A model generated the notes under the pieces. It was not told the origin of the DNA. It did no database searches and worked only from the letters and a program-made list of their open reading frames with translations. Made by a program: the position numbers and the translations under genes. 64,000 nucleotides of DNA from Pseudonocardia endophytica (GTDB taxonomy: Bacteria > Actinomycetota > Actinomycetes > Mycobacteriales > Pseudonocardiaceae). The stretch spans positions 1,984,001 through 2,048,000 of the forward strand of contig NZ_SMFZ01000001.1 in the NCBI RefSeq assembly GCF_004339565.1, written 5' to 3'. Below are positions 32,051 to 40,023 of this stretch, one piece after another. How positions within the stretch are numbered: position 1 is the stretch's first letter; every line of letters begins with the position of its first letter.

Positions 32051-32635
32051 ATGCCCCGGCGACCGGACGACGCAGCGATCACCGCGTGGGCACTCGCGGC
32101 CGGTCGCGGCGACGCGGACGCGGTGGCCGAGTTCGTCCGGGCGACGCAGACCGACGTGTACCGGTTCCTGGTGCACCTGTCCGGCCCGTCGGACGCCGAG
32201 GACCTCACCCAGGAGACGTACCTGCGGGCCCTGCGTACGCTCCCGTCGTTCGAGGGCAGGTCGACGGCCAGGACCTGGCTGCTGGCGGTCGCGCGACGCG
32301 TGTCGGTGGACGCCGTCCGCACCGCCGTGCGGCGGCCGCGCACCAGCGACGTCGACGACTGGGAGAGGGTCGCCGACCGCACCGCGCCTCCCCGCTCCGC
32401 GGCCCACGAGGCGGTGCTGCTGCAGTCCCTGGTCGACGAGCTCGACCCGGACCGGCGCGAGGCGTTCGTGCTGACCCAGATGATCGGGCTCGGCTACGCG
32501 GAGGCGGCCGACGTCTGCGACTGCCCGGTCGGCACGATCCGCTCCCGGATCGCCAGGGCGCGCGAGGATCTCGTCCGCGCCCTCGATGCCGACTCCGGGG
32601 AGAAGAGCGACCGCGACCTGCGCGGACGCGCCTGA
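32051..32635 (+). CDS. sigC: ECF sigma factor, SigC-like
   Basis: 194 aa. Resembles mycobacterial SigC: ALAAGRGDADAVAEFVRATQ, DVYRFLVHLSGPSDAEDLTQ with ETYLRALRTLPSFEGRSTAR and TWLLAVARRV form region 2, and LDPDRREAFVLTQMIGLGYA plus AADVCDCPVGTIRSRIARAR form region 4. Mycobacterial SigC has been linked to copper acquisition genes. Here it heads toward a His/Met-rich DUF5134-like protein and a PepSY protein, and faces a zinc-finger anti-sigma with a HDGMH loop, which fits a copper-responsive locus. Assignment of the symbol is by similarity of motifs and context. Confidence 0.85.
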   Translation: MPRRPDDAAITAWALAAGRGDADAVAEFVRATQTDVYRFLVHLSGPSDAEDLTQETYLRALRTLPSFEGRSTARTWLLAVARRVSVDAVRTAVRRPRTSDVDDWERVADRTAPPRSAAHEAVLLQSLVDELDPDRREAFVLTQMIGLGYAEAADVCDCPVGTIRSRIARAREDLVRALDADSGEKSDRDLRGRA

Positions 32636-32763
32636 CCCGGTCCTGCGCCGCGTCCGGCGACGAGATCTGCCGCCGGACGGAGTCGACACCGTCGGACATT
32701 CGAGGGAACCCGGGGGCGTCCCACGACGACCAGTGTTCCGACGCGTGACGAGAGGAGCCGACC

Positions 32764-33486
32764 GTGATCGCTTCAGCGCCACTGGCGTGGATGCTGACCG
32801 TCGCTTTCGTGGTGACCGGTGCTTACGCCCTGCTGCGCTGTTCGGCGACGGTCGCCGGTCCGCTCCCGCCGGAGCGCCGGACGGCCGAGCTGGCGCACGT
32901 CGTGATGAGCGTGTCCATGGTCGTGATGACCTGGAGCTGGTTCTCGACGACCGGGCTGGTCCTCCAGGTCGTGCTGTTCTCGCTGTTCACCGCCTACTTC
33001 GCGACGCGCGCGGTGCGGGGATGGCGGGGCACGGCCCACGCGTGTGTCGGGGGCGCGGCGCACGCGCTGATGGCCGCCGCGATGGTCTGGATGCTGGTCT
33101 CGATGCCGCTGGTGATGGCCATGCCGGTCAGCGGATCCGACGGCGAGGGCGGGCACGCGGGTCACGCCGGCCACGGCGGTGGGTCGGCAGGCGATGCGAT
33201 GGCGATGGGCGGCCAGGCGGGCTGGGCCGTCGCCGTGACGCTGGCCGTGTCCGTCGCGCTGCTCGTCGCCTGTGGGTACTGGGCGCTGCGGGCGCTGCGG
33301 AGGGAGCCGGTCGTCGCGCCGGTTCGCACCCCTGCTCTGGTCGGCGGAGGGGAGTCCGAACCGGCCGCCGCGCCGGCGCCCCGCCCGGTCCCGTCCGCGC
33401 TCGGCGAGCGGTCCGACGCGGTGTGCCACGCCGTGATGAGCCTCGGCATGGTCGTGATGTTCGTCGGGATGGTGGCCGGGTGGTGA
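32764..33486 (+). CDS. DUF5134-type membrane protein with His/Met-rich loop
   Basis: 240 aa, five or six transmembrane helices (for example WMLTVAFVVTGAYALL, VVLFSLFTAYFATRAV, AVAVTLAVSVALLVACGYWA). Repeated ELAHVVMSVSMVVMTW and CHAVMSLGMVVMFVG blocks put His and Met side by side in helices, and a loop reads GHAGHAGHGGGSAGDAMAMGG, a likely copper ligand cluster. Function of DUF5134 proteins is not proven. GTG start after AGAGGAG. Its stop overlaps the next start (GTGA), so it is cotranslated with the PepSY protein. Confidence 0.85.
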   Translation: MIASAPLAWMLTVAFVVTGAYALLRCSATVAGPLPPERRTAELAHVVMSVSMVVMTWSWFSTTGLVLQVVLFSLFTAYFATRAVRGWRGTAHACVGGAAHALMAAAMVWMLVSMPLVMAMPVSGSDGEGGHAGHAGHGGGSAGDAMAMGGQAGWAVAVTLAVSVALLVACGYWALRALRREPVVAPVRTPALVGGGESEPAAAPAPRPVPSALGERSDAVCHAVMSLGMVVMFVGMVAGW

Positions 33487-34880
33487 CGACGGAGCCGACG
33501 CCGCCCGCCCCGGCCCGCCGCTCCCCGGGAGCCGACCGGTGGGCAGGCCTGCGGCCGCTGCTCGTGCGGCTGCACTTCTACGTCGGCCTGTTCGTCGGGC
33601 CGTTCCTGCTGGTCGCCGCCACGACCGGCCTGCTGTACACGCTGACGCCGCAGATCGAGCGGTTCGTGCACGCGGACGCCCTGACCGCGCAGACGTCCGG
33701 CCCCGCGGCGCCGCTGAGCGCCCAGGTCGCCGCCGCGACCGCGACCCAGCCCGGCCTCTCCGTCACCGACATCCGGCCCGCGCCGGAGCCCGGCGCCACG
33801 ACCCGGGTGTCGTTCGACGCGGGCCTCCCGGACGACTACTCGCGCACCGTGTTCGTCGACCCGTCGACGGCGCGGGTCCAGACCACACTGGACACCTACG
33901 GCGAGTGGCTCCCGGTGCGCGCCTGGTTCGACGACCTGCACCGCACGCTGCTGCTCGGCGACGTCGGGCGCGTGTACAGCGAGATGGCGGCGTCCTGGAT
34001 GTGGGTACTGGCGCTGTCCGGTCTCGCACTGTGGACGGTCCGGTCCCGCCCGGACAAGCGGATCCGGCGGATGCTGTTGCCGCGCAACGCCGGTACCGGT
34101 CGCGCCCGGCTGCGCAGCTGGCACGGCGCGATCGGGACGTGGGCCGCGATCGGCATGCTGTTCCTGTCCGCGACGGGCCTGACGTGGTCGCAGTTCGCCG
34201 GCGCGAACGTGACCTCGCTGCGGTCCGCACTGGACTGGTCGACGCCGACGGTGAGCAGTGAGATCGCCGGCGCCGCCGCGCCGACGGGCACGATCGGCAC
34301 CCAGGCCGACCGCGTGCTCGCCGCCGCCAGGGGAGCCGGGATCGACGGCCCGGTCGAGCTCGTGCCCGGTGGGCGGGGCGAGGCGTGGTCGGTCGCGCAG
34401 ACCACCCGCAGCTGGCCGACACGCCAGGACTCCGCCGCCGTCGATCCGGCGACCGGGCGGGTGGCCGAGGTCCTGCGCTTCGACGACTGGCCGGTCGCCG
34501 CGAAGCTGGCCCGCTGGGGCGTCGACGCCCACATGGGACTCCTGTTCGGCCTGGTCAACCAGATCGTGCTGGCGCTGTTCGCGATGTCGATCATCGCGCT
34601 GGTGCTGCTGGGCTACCGGATGTGGTGGCGCCGCCGCCCGCTCGACGGCGGGGTGGCCGGACCGCCGGGGGCCAGGGCGCGGCCGTCGCTCCACGCGGTC
34701 GCGACGGTCGGCGCGGTCGCCGTGCTGCTCGGCCTCGCCGTCCCGCTGCTCGGTGCGTCGCTGATCGGGTTCCTGCTGCTCGACGGCGCGGTCCAGGCCT
34801 GGCGCGAACGCGGCGGACGGTCCGGGCCCGGGCCGGACCCCGACGTCCCGGACGACGCCCTGGAGGCCGCCGACCGCTGA
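33483..34880 (+). CDS. PepSY-associated transmembrane protein
   Basis: 465 aa. Topology of the PepSY_TM family: TM1 LHFYVGLFVGPFLLVAATTG (about 33-53), two extracellular PepSY-like lobes (VSDIRPAPEPGATTRVSFD-type and VELVPGGRGEAWSVAQTTRS regions), central helices SWMWVLALSGLALWTVRS and WHGAIGTWAAIGMLFLSATG, and late helices NQIVLALFAMSIIALVLLG and AVLLGLAVPLLGASLIGFLLL. His residues at the membrane face (LHFYVG, FDDLHRTLL, SWHGAIG, DAHMGLL) follow the family pattern proposed for heme or metal-linked electron transfer. GTG start in a GTGA overlap. Third gene of the SigC locus, so copper or iron homeostasis is likely. Confidence 0.85.
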   Translation: MTTEPTPPAPARRSPGADRWAGLRPLLVRLHFYVGLFVGPFLLVAATTGLLYTLTPQIERFVHADALTAQTSGPAAPLSAQVAAATATQPGLSVTDIRPAPEPGATTRVSFDAGLPDDYSRTVFVDPSTARVQTTLDTYGEWLPVRAWFDDLHRTLLLGDVGRVYSEMAASWMWVLALSGLALWTVRSRPDKRIRRMLLPRNAGTGRARLRSWHGAIGTWAAIGMLFLSATGLTWSQFAGANVTSLRSALDWSTPTVSSEIAGAAAPTGTIGTQADRVLAAARGAGIDGPVELVPGGRGEAWSVAQTTRSWPTRQDSAAVDPATGRVAEVLRFDDWPVAAKLARWGVDAHMGLLFGLVNQIVLALFAMSIIALVLLGYRMWWRRRPLDGGVAGPPGARARPSLHAVATVGAVAVLLGLAVPLLGASLIGFLLLDGAVQAWRERGGRSGPGPDPDVPDDALEAADR

Positions 34881-34925
34881 CCGATCGGCACTCCGCGTCG
34901 GGCCGCGACCACGCGGCGCCGATCC

Positions 34926-35080
34926 GGCGGTCGGCACGACGACGTGCCACTCGATCTCCGACCCGGATCGATCGGCACATTCCGGCGGTCGGCGCAGCCA
35001 CGACGCGCCACCCGATCCCCGCACCGGATCGATCGGCGCGCTACGGCGGTCGACGCAGCCACGACGTGGCGCTCGGCGCC
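34926..35080. repeat. ~60-bp imperfect tandem repeat (2.5 copies)
   Basis: Units begin GGCGGTCGGC at 34926, 34984 and 35045 (the third GGCGGTCGAC, partial). Each continues with a CGACGACGTGCCAC-like block and ends near GGATCGATCGGC. The 275-bp gap between the PepSY and SDR genes has no ORF I can support. Confidence 0.7.
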
Positions 35081-35155
35081 GGGACGCAACGAGCACACCC
35101 GGTGGTGGCGCGCTCGCCGCGGGCCGGACGGCCCGACATCGGGTAGACACGGGGC

Positions 35156-36034
35156 ATGGCTGCCTGGACGACCGACGACATCCCGCCCCAGCAGGGCCGC
35201 ACGGTCGTCGTGACCGGCGCGAACAGCGGGCTCGGCCTGGCCACCACCCGAGCCCTGGTGGACGCGGGGGCCCGCGTCCTGATGGCCGTGCGCGACGTCG
35301 AGGCCGGCGGGAGGGTCGCCGCCGAACTCGGCGGCGCGGTCACGGTCGGGCGTCTCGACCTCGCCGACCTGACGTCCGTGCGGGAGTTCGCCGCGGGCGT
35401 CGACCACCCGGTCGACGTGCTGGTCAACAACGCCGGCCTGATGGGGATCCCAAAGGCGCGCACGGCCGACGGGTTCGAGATGCAGCTCGGCGTGAACTAC
35501 CTCGGGCACTTCGCGCTGACCGGCCTGCTGCTGGACCGGATCACCGATCGCGTGGTGACGCTGTCCAGCGGGCTGCACCGCCTTGGCCGGATCCGGCTGG
35601 ACGACCTCAACTACGACAGCGGGCGCTACGAGCGCTGGACCGCCTACGGACAGTCCAAACTGGCCTGTCTGATGTTCGCCTACGAGCTGGAGTACCGGTT
35701 CACCGGCTCCGGCTCCCGGCTGCGGTCGATGGCCGCACACCCCGGCTACGCGGCGACGAACCTGCAGTCCCGCACCGAGACCGTCGCGGACGCCGTGATG
35801 GGTGTGCTGAACAAGGTGATCGCACAGTCCGGTGAGGACGGTGCACTCCCGACACTGCACGCCGCGACCGCGCCGGACCTGCCGGGCGGCATGTACATCG
35901 GGCCGGGCGGGCCGGGCGAGATGTGGGGCGCGCCGGTCCCGGTCGGGTCCTCGGCGGCATCGCACGACCGTGCCGTGCGACGCCGCCTGTGGGATCTCTC
36001 CGAGGACCTGACCGGCGTGCCGTACCCGGTGTGA
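35156..36034 (+). CDS. SDR family oxidoreductase (retinol-dehydrogenase-like)
   Basis: 292 aa. NAD(P) motif TGANSGLGLA (about 21-30), NNAG motif VLVNNAGLMG, catalytic VVTLSSGLH and YGQSKLACLMFAYELEYRF (Tyr-x3-Lys). The layout, with HPGYAATNLQSR after the active site, matches the WW-oxidoreductase/retinol-dehydrogenase-like group that handles lipophilic alcohols, ketones or protochlorophyllide-like compounds. Probably NADPH-dependent. Convergent with the MftD-like gene, 12 bases between stops. Alone in its strand here. Confidence 0.9.
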   Translation: MAAWTTDDIPPQQGRTVVVTGANSGLGLATTRALVDAGARVLMAVRDVEAGGRVAAELGGAVTVGRLDLADLTSVREFAAGVDHPVDVLVNNAGLMGIPKARTADGFEMQLGVNYLGHFALTGLLLDRITDRVVTLSSGLHRLGRIRLDDLNYDSGRYERWTAYGQSKLACLMFAYELEYRFTGSGSRLRSMAAHPGYAATNLQSRTETVADAVMGVLNKVIAQSGEDGALPTLHAATAPDLPGGMYIGPGGPGEMWGAPVPVGSSAASHDRAVRRRLWDLSEDLTGVPYPV

Positions 36035-36046
36035 CCCGGAGGTGAC

Positions 36047-37264
36047 TCAGAGCTTGCTGACGCCCCGGGTGAAGGTGTCCGGGATGATCAGGTCGTCGCG
36101 GGACAGCTCGTGGATCGAGTTCTTCCCGAGCCCGAGCAGCGCCTCGTCGATTCCCTTGTAGAGGATCGACAGCACGTTCGTGACACCCCGCTCGCCCTGC
36201 GCCGCCATGCCCCACAGGTAGGCGCGGCCGATCAGGCAGGCCTTGGCGCCCAGCGCGACCGCCTTCGCCACGTCCGCTCCGCGGCGGATGCCGCCGTCCT
36301 GCAGGACCTCGATCTGGTCGCCGACGGCGTCGACGATCCCGGGCAGCGCGCGGATCGAGGCCGGCGTCCCGTCGAGGTTGTTGCCACCGTGGTTGGACAC
36401 CGAGATCGCCGAGGCGCCCGCGTCGACGGCGCGGCGGGCGTCGTCCGGGTGCACGATCCCCTTGAGCATGAACGGCCCGCCCCACTGCTCGCGCAGCCAG
36501 GCGATGTCCTCCCAGGTCGGCAGCGGGGAGGTCCACCACACGCCGTACGCGCCGAAGAACGTCGGCGGGTCCTGACCGGGCGCCGCCATGTTCGGCGTGG
36601 TCAGGTCCGGCAGCGCGCCGGTCTTGATCCAGTCGTACAGGTAGCGCGGCTTGGTGATCACCTCGGGTGCGAACTGCGCCATCGCCTTGAGGTCCATCTT
36701 CTCCGGGATGGGCGGGCTGCCCCAGTCGCGCCGGGTGGCGAACGTCCAGTCCAGCGTGACGATCAGCGCCTTCGCGCCGGCCTCCTTGGCGCGCATGGCG
36801 CGGGCCAGGATGTCGTCGCGCGAACCCGCCCAGTAGACCTGGAAGAAGACCTTGTCGTTGACCGCGCAGACGTCCTCGACCGAACGCGACGCGAACGACG
36901 ACAGACCCATCGCCGTCGACACCGTCTGCTCGGGGTTCAGCGGGTTCTGGATGTTCGAGGAGGCGGCGGCACGGGCGACGGCGACCTCGCCCTCCGGGTC
37001 GACGGCCTGGACGCCGGTCGGGGAGATGACGACCGGGAAGTCGATCTCCTGGCCGAGCACCGTCGTCTTCTGGTCGCGCTGCGGCGGCAGGTCGGCGATG
37101 TGCGGACGGAAGCCGAGCTCGTCGAACGCGGCCACGTTGTCGGAGAGCGTGATGCCCTGTTCGGCGCCGGCCACGAGCGCGTAGTACACCGACCGCGGGA
37201 GGCGCTTCTTCGCGCGGCGCTGGGCCTCCGCGACGGTCTCGAACCAGTCCTTCGTGCTCGCCAT
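36047..37264 (-). CDS. mftD: MftD-like FMN-dependent alpha-hydroxy-acid dehydrogenase
   Basis: 405 aa, LldD/MftD family. RSVYYALVAGAEQGITLSDN, FPVVISPTGVQAVDPEGEVA, FQVYWAGSRDDILAR, FMLKGIVHPDDARRAVDAGA, SAISVSNHGGNNLDGTPASI (His-Gly-Gly active-site loop) and LQDGGIRRGADVAKAVALGA all match MftD/Rv0694. The protein differs by a ~14-residue insertion (NIQNPLNPEQTV, about residues 105-117) before TAMGLSSFAS. Start is the ATG after AAGGAG; a longer frame is not supported. In other actinobacteria mftD sits with mftABCEF; here it is alone, so the symbol denotes similarity, not proven function. Its promoter shares an operator with two P450 genes. Confidence 0.85.
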   Translation of the reverse strand: MASTKDWFETVAEAQRRAKKRLPRSVYYALVAGAEQGITLSDNVAAFDELGFRPHIADLPPQRDQKTTVLGQEIDFPVVISPTGVQAVDPEGEVAVARAAASSNIQNPLNPEQTVSTAMGLSSFASRSVEDVCAVNDKVFFQVYWAGSRDDILARAMRAKEAGAKALIVTLDWTFATRRDWGSPPIPEKMDLKAMAQFAPEVITKPRYLYDWIKTGALPDLTTPNMAAPGQDPPTFFGAYGVWWTSPLPTWEDIAWLREQWGGPFMLKGIVHPDDARRAVDAGASAISVSNHGGNNLDGTPASIRALPGIVDAVGDQIEVLQDGGIRRGADVAKAVALGAKACLIGRAYLWGMAAQGERGVTNVLSILYKGIDEALLGLGKNSIHELSRDDLIIPDTFTRGVSKL

Positions 37265-37304
37265 GGGCGCGGGCTCCTTCGCCGTGTCTCGGTCGGTGAC
37301 GTGC

Positions 37305-37330
37305 ACCCTAGCCATTCGGCACCGAGTGCC
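37305..37330 (-). promoter_or_regulatory. GGCA-N5-TGCC operator with -10 box before mftD
   Basis: On the minus strand GGCACTCGGTGCC (37330-37318, perfect 5-3-5) is followed 20 bases from its first base by TAGGGT (37310-37305). A leader of about 40 bases with AAGGAG leads to the ATG. Compare 4328-4355 and 60665-60692. The rest of the 365-bp gap up to the LytTR gene holds only a TACGGT box (37573-37578) that I would assign to the LytTR gene. Confidence 0.55.
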
Positions 37331-37629
37331 ACAGTGCGCGAGGCCGCGACCTGTCCGAACGTGGGGGGCGATCCCGTCCGAGAGGTTCCGGGGTCCCCGC
37401 CGGGCCGTCCGGGTGCCGCGGGGAGGGCCGTACGGGGTGACCCCGGCGGTGCCGTTCCCCGCTCCGGCGCCGCGTCGGCCACCGTGGGCAGCGGATCTGA
37501 CCCGAACGGACGACGCCGGACCGGTGGACCGCCCAGCCCGGACCGCCTGCAGGTGACGCGCCGCATGCTCGATACGGTGTGCCCGCAGTCACCGGTCAGC
37601 GGGCGGGACGCCCGCGGCGAGGAGGAGCC

Positions 37630-38757
37630 GTGTACAGCCACGCGCGGGGTGGGCACGCTTCCGGCGGCCGGCCCGGCCCCCAGAGCGGATACCCGTCCGG
37701 GTACCGGGCGGGCGCGCCCGCCCCCGGCGCACACGCCCCGCTCGGGGTCGACCCGGACCATCACCGCGACCATCACCGCCCGATCGGACTCGCCGGCGAC
37801 CGCTCCGCGCCGGGCCGCACGACCCAGCCGGTGCCCCAGCCCGCACCGGGCATGCCGCAGGCACCGCTCCCCGAGCCGCCGTCCGGCGGCATGACGGCAC
37901 TCGCCGTCGACGACGAGGAGCCCGCCCTCCTGGAGCTCGCGCACCTGCTCGGGGAGGACCCTCGGGTGGGGAACGTGCTCACCGCACCGAACGCCACGGA
38001 GGCGCTGCGGATCCTGCACGGCAGCGACGGCGGTGCACCGGTCCGGATCGACGTCGTGTTCCTGGACATCCGCATGCCCGGCCTGGACGGACTCGAGCTG
38101 GCCCGGGTGCTGAACGCGATGGCCGACCCGCCGCCGGTGGTGTTCGTGACCGCGCACGACGACCGGGCCGTCGACGCGTACGAGGTCGGCGCCGTCGACT
38201 ACCTGCTGAAGCCGCTGCGCACCGAGCGGCTGGCCGGCGCGCTGGACCGCACGATCGCGCTCCGCGGCGGCCGGAGCGCCCCGACGACCGCGCCCACGGT
38301 GGCGGCGGCGCCCGCCCCGGGTGCGACGGCCGCCCGGCGGGCGGTCCCCGAGCACACCGACGACGAGGTCATCCCGGTCGAGCTCGCGGGCACGACGAAG
38401 ATCATCCCTCGCTCGTCGATCCGCTTCGTGGAGGCGCAGGGCGACTACGCCCGGCTGCACACGACCGAGGGCAGCCACCTCGTCCGGATCCCGGTCTCGG
38501 TGCTCGAGGACCGGTGGGGCGACGCCGGGTTCGTCCGCATCCACCGGGCGTATCTGGTCGCCCTGCACCTGATCACCGAGCTCCGGATGTCCGGGTCGGG
38601 CTACGTGGTGCGGCTCGGGCAGGGGGCGGGCGGTGTCGAGCTCCCGGTCAGCCGCAGGCACACGGCCGGGCTCAAGCGGATCCTGCGCGGCCGCCCGCCG
38701 CGCCCGCCGCGCGGTGGCCCGGAGGACGGACCGGACGGGCCCGTCCTCCCGCGCTGA
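37630..38757 (+). CDS. LytTR family response regulator with disordered N-terminus
   Basis: 375 aa. After ~87 Gly/Pro/His-rich residues comes a receiver domain: TALAVDDEEPALLELAHLLG, VVFLDIRMPGLDGLELARVL with the phosphoacceptor Asp, VFVTAHDDRAVDAYEVGAVD and YLLKPLRTERLAGAL. An Ala-rich linker leads to a LytTR DNA-binding domain: PRSSIRFVEAQGDYARLHTT, VSVLEDRWGDAGFVRIHRAY and LVALHLITEL. GTG 37630 has GAGGAGGAG directly upstream, so the long form is chosen over an ATG at the receiver start (37891). No LytS-type kinase is adjacent, so it is an orphan here. LytTR regulators often control cell-wall or peptide-linked genes; the lipoprotein and LCP genes downstream are candidates. Confidence 0.88.
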   Translation: MYSHARGGHASGGRPGPQSGYPSGYRAGAPAPGAHAPLGVDPDHHRDHHRPIGLAGDRSAPGRTTQPVPQPAPGMPQAPLPEPPSGGMTALAVDDEEPALLELAHLLGEDPRVGNVLTAPNATEALRILHGSDGGAPVRIDVVFLDIRMPGLDGLELARVLNAMADPPPVVFVTAHDDRAVDAYEVGAVDYLLKPLRTERLAGALDRTIALRGGRSAPTTAPTVAAAPAPGATAARRAVPEHTDDEVIPVELAGTTKIIPRSSIRFVEAQGDYARLHTTEGSHLVRIPVSVLEDRWGDAGFVRIHRAYLVALHLITELRMSGSGYVVRLGQGAGGVELPVSRRHTAGLKRILRGRPPRPPRGGPEDGPDGPVLPR

Positions 38758-38807
38758 CCGGATTCGTCGGCCTCGAAGCGTGCGCGTCGCATAGCGGAGC
38801 GTGAACG

Positions 38808-38827
38808 GGTCACCTAATCTGGTGACC
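38808..38827. promoter_or_regulatory. GGTCACC-N6-GGTGACC operator around a -10 box
   Basis: A perfect 7-bp inverted repeat whose 6-base spacer is TAATCT, a TANNNT -10 box. The GTG of the lipoprotein gene follows 8 bases after the box. A protein bound to the dyad would cover the -10 completely. Confidence 0.5.
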
Positions 38828-38828
38828 G

Positions 38829-39818
38829 GTGATACCGATCCCGGCCGGCATCGGCCACGCTCCGCGTCGTCGTTCTTCCCTCCTGATGATCGTGCTGTGC
38901 GCGCTGCTCGTCACCGGCGTGCTCGCGGGGTGCTCGTCGGCGCCCGCACAGACCCCACAGACCCCACAGACCCGACTGCCGCAGGCCACGACCCAGGCCG
39001 CTCCGCCACCCCCCGTGCCGCAGCTCATCGGCGGTGGGACGCAGGTGTTCCCGGGGCGCCGGATGGTCGCGCTCTACGGGCATCCGGACACACCCGGTCT
39101 CGGCGTCCTCGGCGAGCAGGGCATCCCGCAGTCGATCGACCGGGTCACGAAGCTGGCCGCCTCCTACCAGCCGCTGGTCGAGGAGCCCGTCGTCCCCGCG
39201 TTCGAGCTGATCGCGACGGTCGCCGACTCGGCCCCTGGCGCCGACGGCGACTACTCGGCGGAGTCGACGGTCGACCAGCTGCGGCCCTGGGTCGACGCGG
39301 CCCAGAAGGCGGGTGTCTACGTCGTCCTCGATCTGCAGCCCGGCCGGGCGGACTTCCTGTCCCAGGCCCGCCGGTACGAGCCGCTGCTGTCCCGGCCGAA
39401 CGTCGGGCTGGCCCTCGACCCGGAGTGGCGGTTGGCACCCGGGCAGCGGCACCGCGCCCAGATCGGCTCGGTCGGTGCGGCCGAGATCAACCGCACGTCC
39501 GCGTGGCTGGCCGACCTGACCAGACGGAAGAACCTGCCGCAGAAGGTGTTCCTGCTGCACCAGTTCCGCGTCGCGATGATCCCGGACCGGGCGGAGGTGG
39601 TCACCTCGCACCGGGAGCTGGCGACGGTCCTGCACGCGGACGGCTTCGGCGACCCCGGCACCAAGATGGGCACCTGGAACACGCTGCACTCCGCCCCGGC
39701 ACCGAAGGGCCTCTGGTGGGGCTGGAAGAACTTCTACGACGAGGACACCCCGATGTTCACCCCGGCCCAGACCTACGCCGTCCGACCGGCACCGCCCGTG
39801 TTCGTCTCGTTCCAGTAG
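38829..39818 (+). CDS. Secreted lipoprotein, hydrolase-like (TIM-barrel-like) domain
   Basis: 329 aa. A type II signal peptide with lipobox VLAGC (Cys near residue 37), preceded by RRRSSLLMIVLCALLVTG. Then a Pro/Gln/Thr linker with QTPQTPQT repeats. The mature domain reads VFPGRRMVALYGHPDTPGLG, AFELIATVADSAPGADGDY, GVYVVLDLQPGRADFLSQAR, VGLALDPEWRLAPGQRHRAQ and KVFLLHQFRVAMIPDR, a beta/alpha-barrel-like alternation suggesting a glycosidase relative, but I do not recognise the family. Anchored outside the membrane. The promoter is leaderless with an operator over it. Next gene is an LCP ligase, so envelope function is plausible. Confidence 0.8.
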   Translation: MIPIPAGIGHAPRRRSSLLMIVLCALLVTGVLAGCSSAPAQTPQTPQTRLPQATTQAAPPPPVPQLIGGGTQVFPGRRMVALYGHPDTPGLGVLGEQGIPQSIDRVTKLAASYQPLVEEPVVPAFELIATVADSAPGADGDYSAESTVDQLRPWVDAAQKAGVYVVLDLQPGRADFLSQARRYEPLLSRPNVGLALDPEWRLAPGQRHRAQIGSVGAAEINRTSAWLADLTRRKNLPQKVFLLHQFRVAMIPDRAEVVTSHRELATVLHADGFGDPGTKMGTWNTLHSAPAPKGLWWGWKNFYDEDTPMFTPAQTYAVRPAPPVFVSFQ

Positions 39819-40023
39819 GCGACGGCGCGCGGGAGCGCGGACACTGTGACCACGGGTGACCCACATGGGTGGGTGGGGCCCCACGGAGATCGTGATCACA
39901 GCAAGTACGCTCGGCCGGAACCGAAGGGCGGCAGCGCGGCCGCGTGCCGAACGACGGTGAGGCCGAACGACCGATACGACGGGTTCCGGCCCCGTCCCGC
40001 CGACCGCAGAAGGGGGTGCCCTC

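Noticed and set aside
11632-37264. A mycofactocin biosynthesis cluster
   Set aside because: A mycofactocin-type SDR and an MftD-like enzyme are present but far apart, and no MftA peptide, MftB, MftC radical-SAM or MftF gene is seen.
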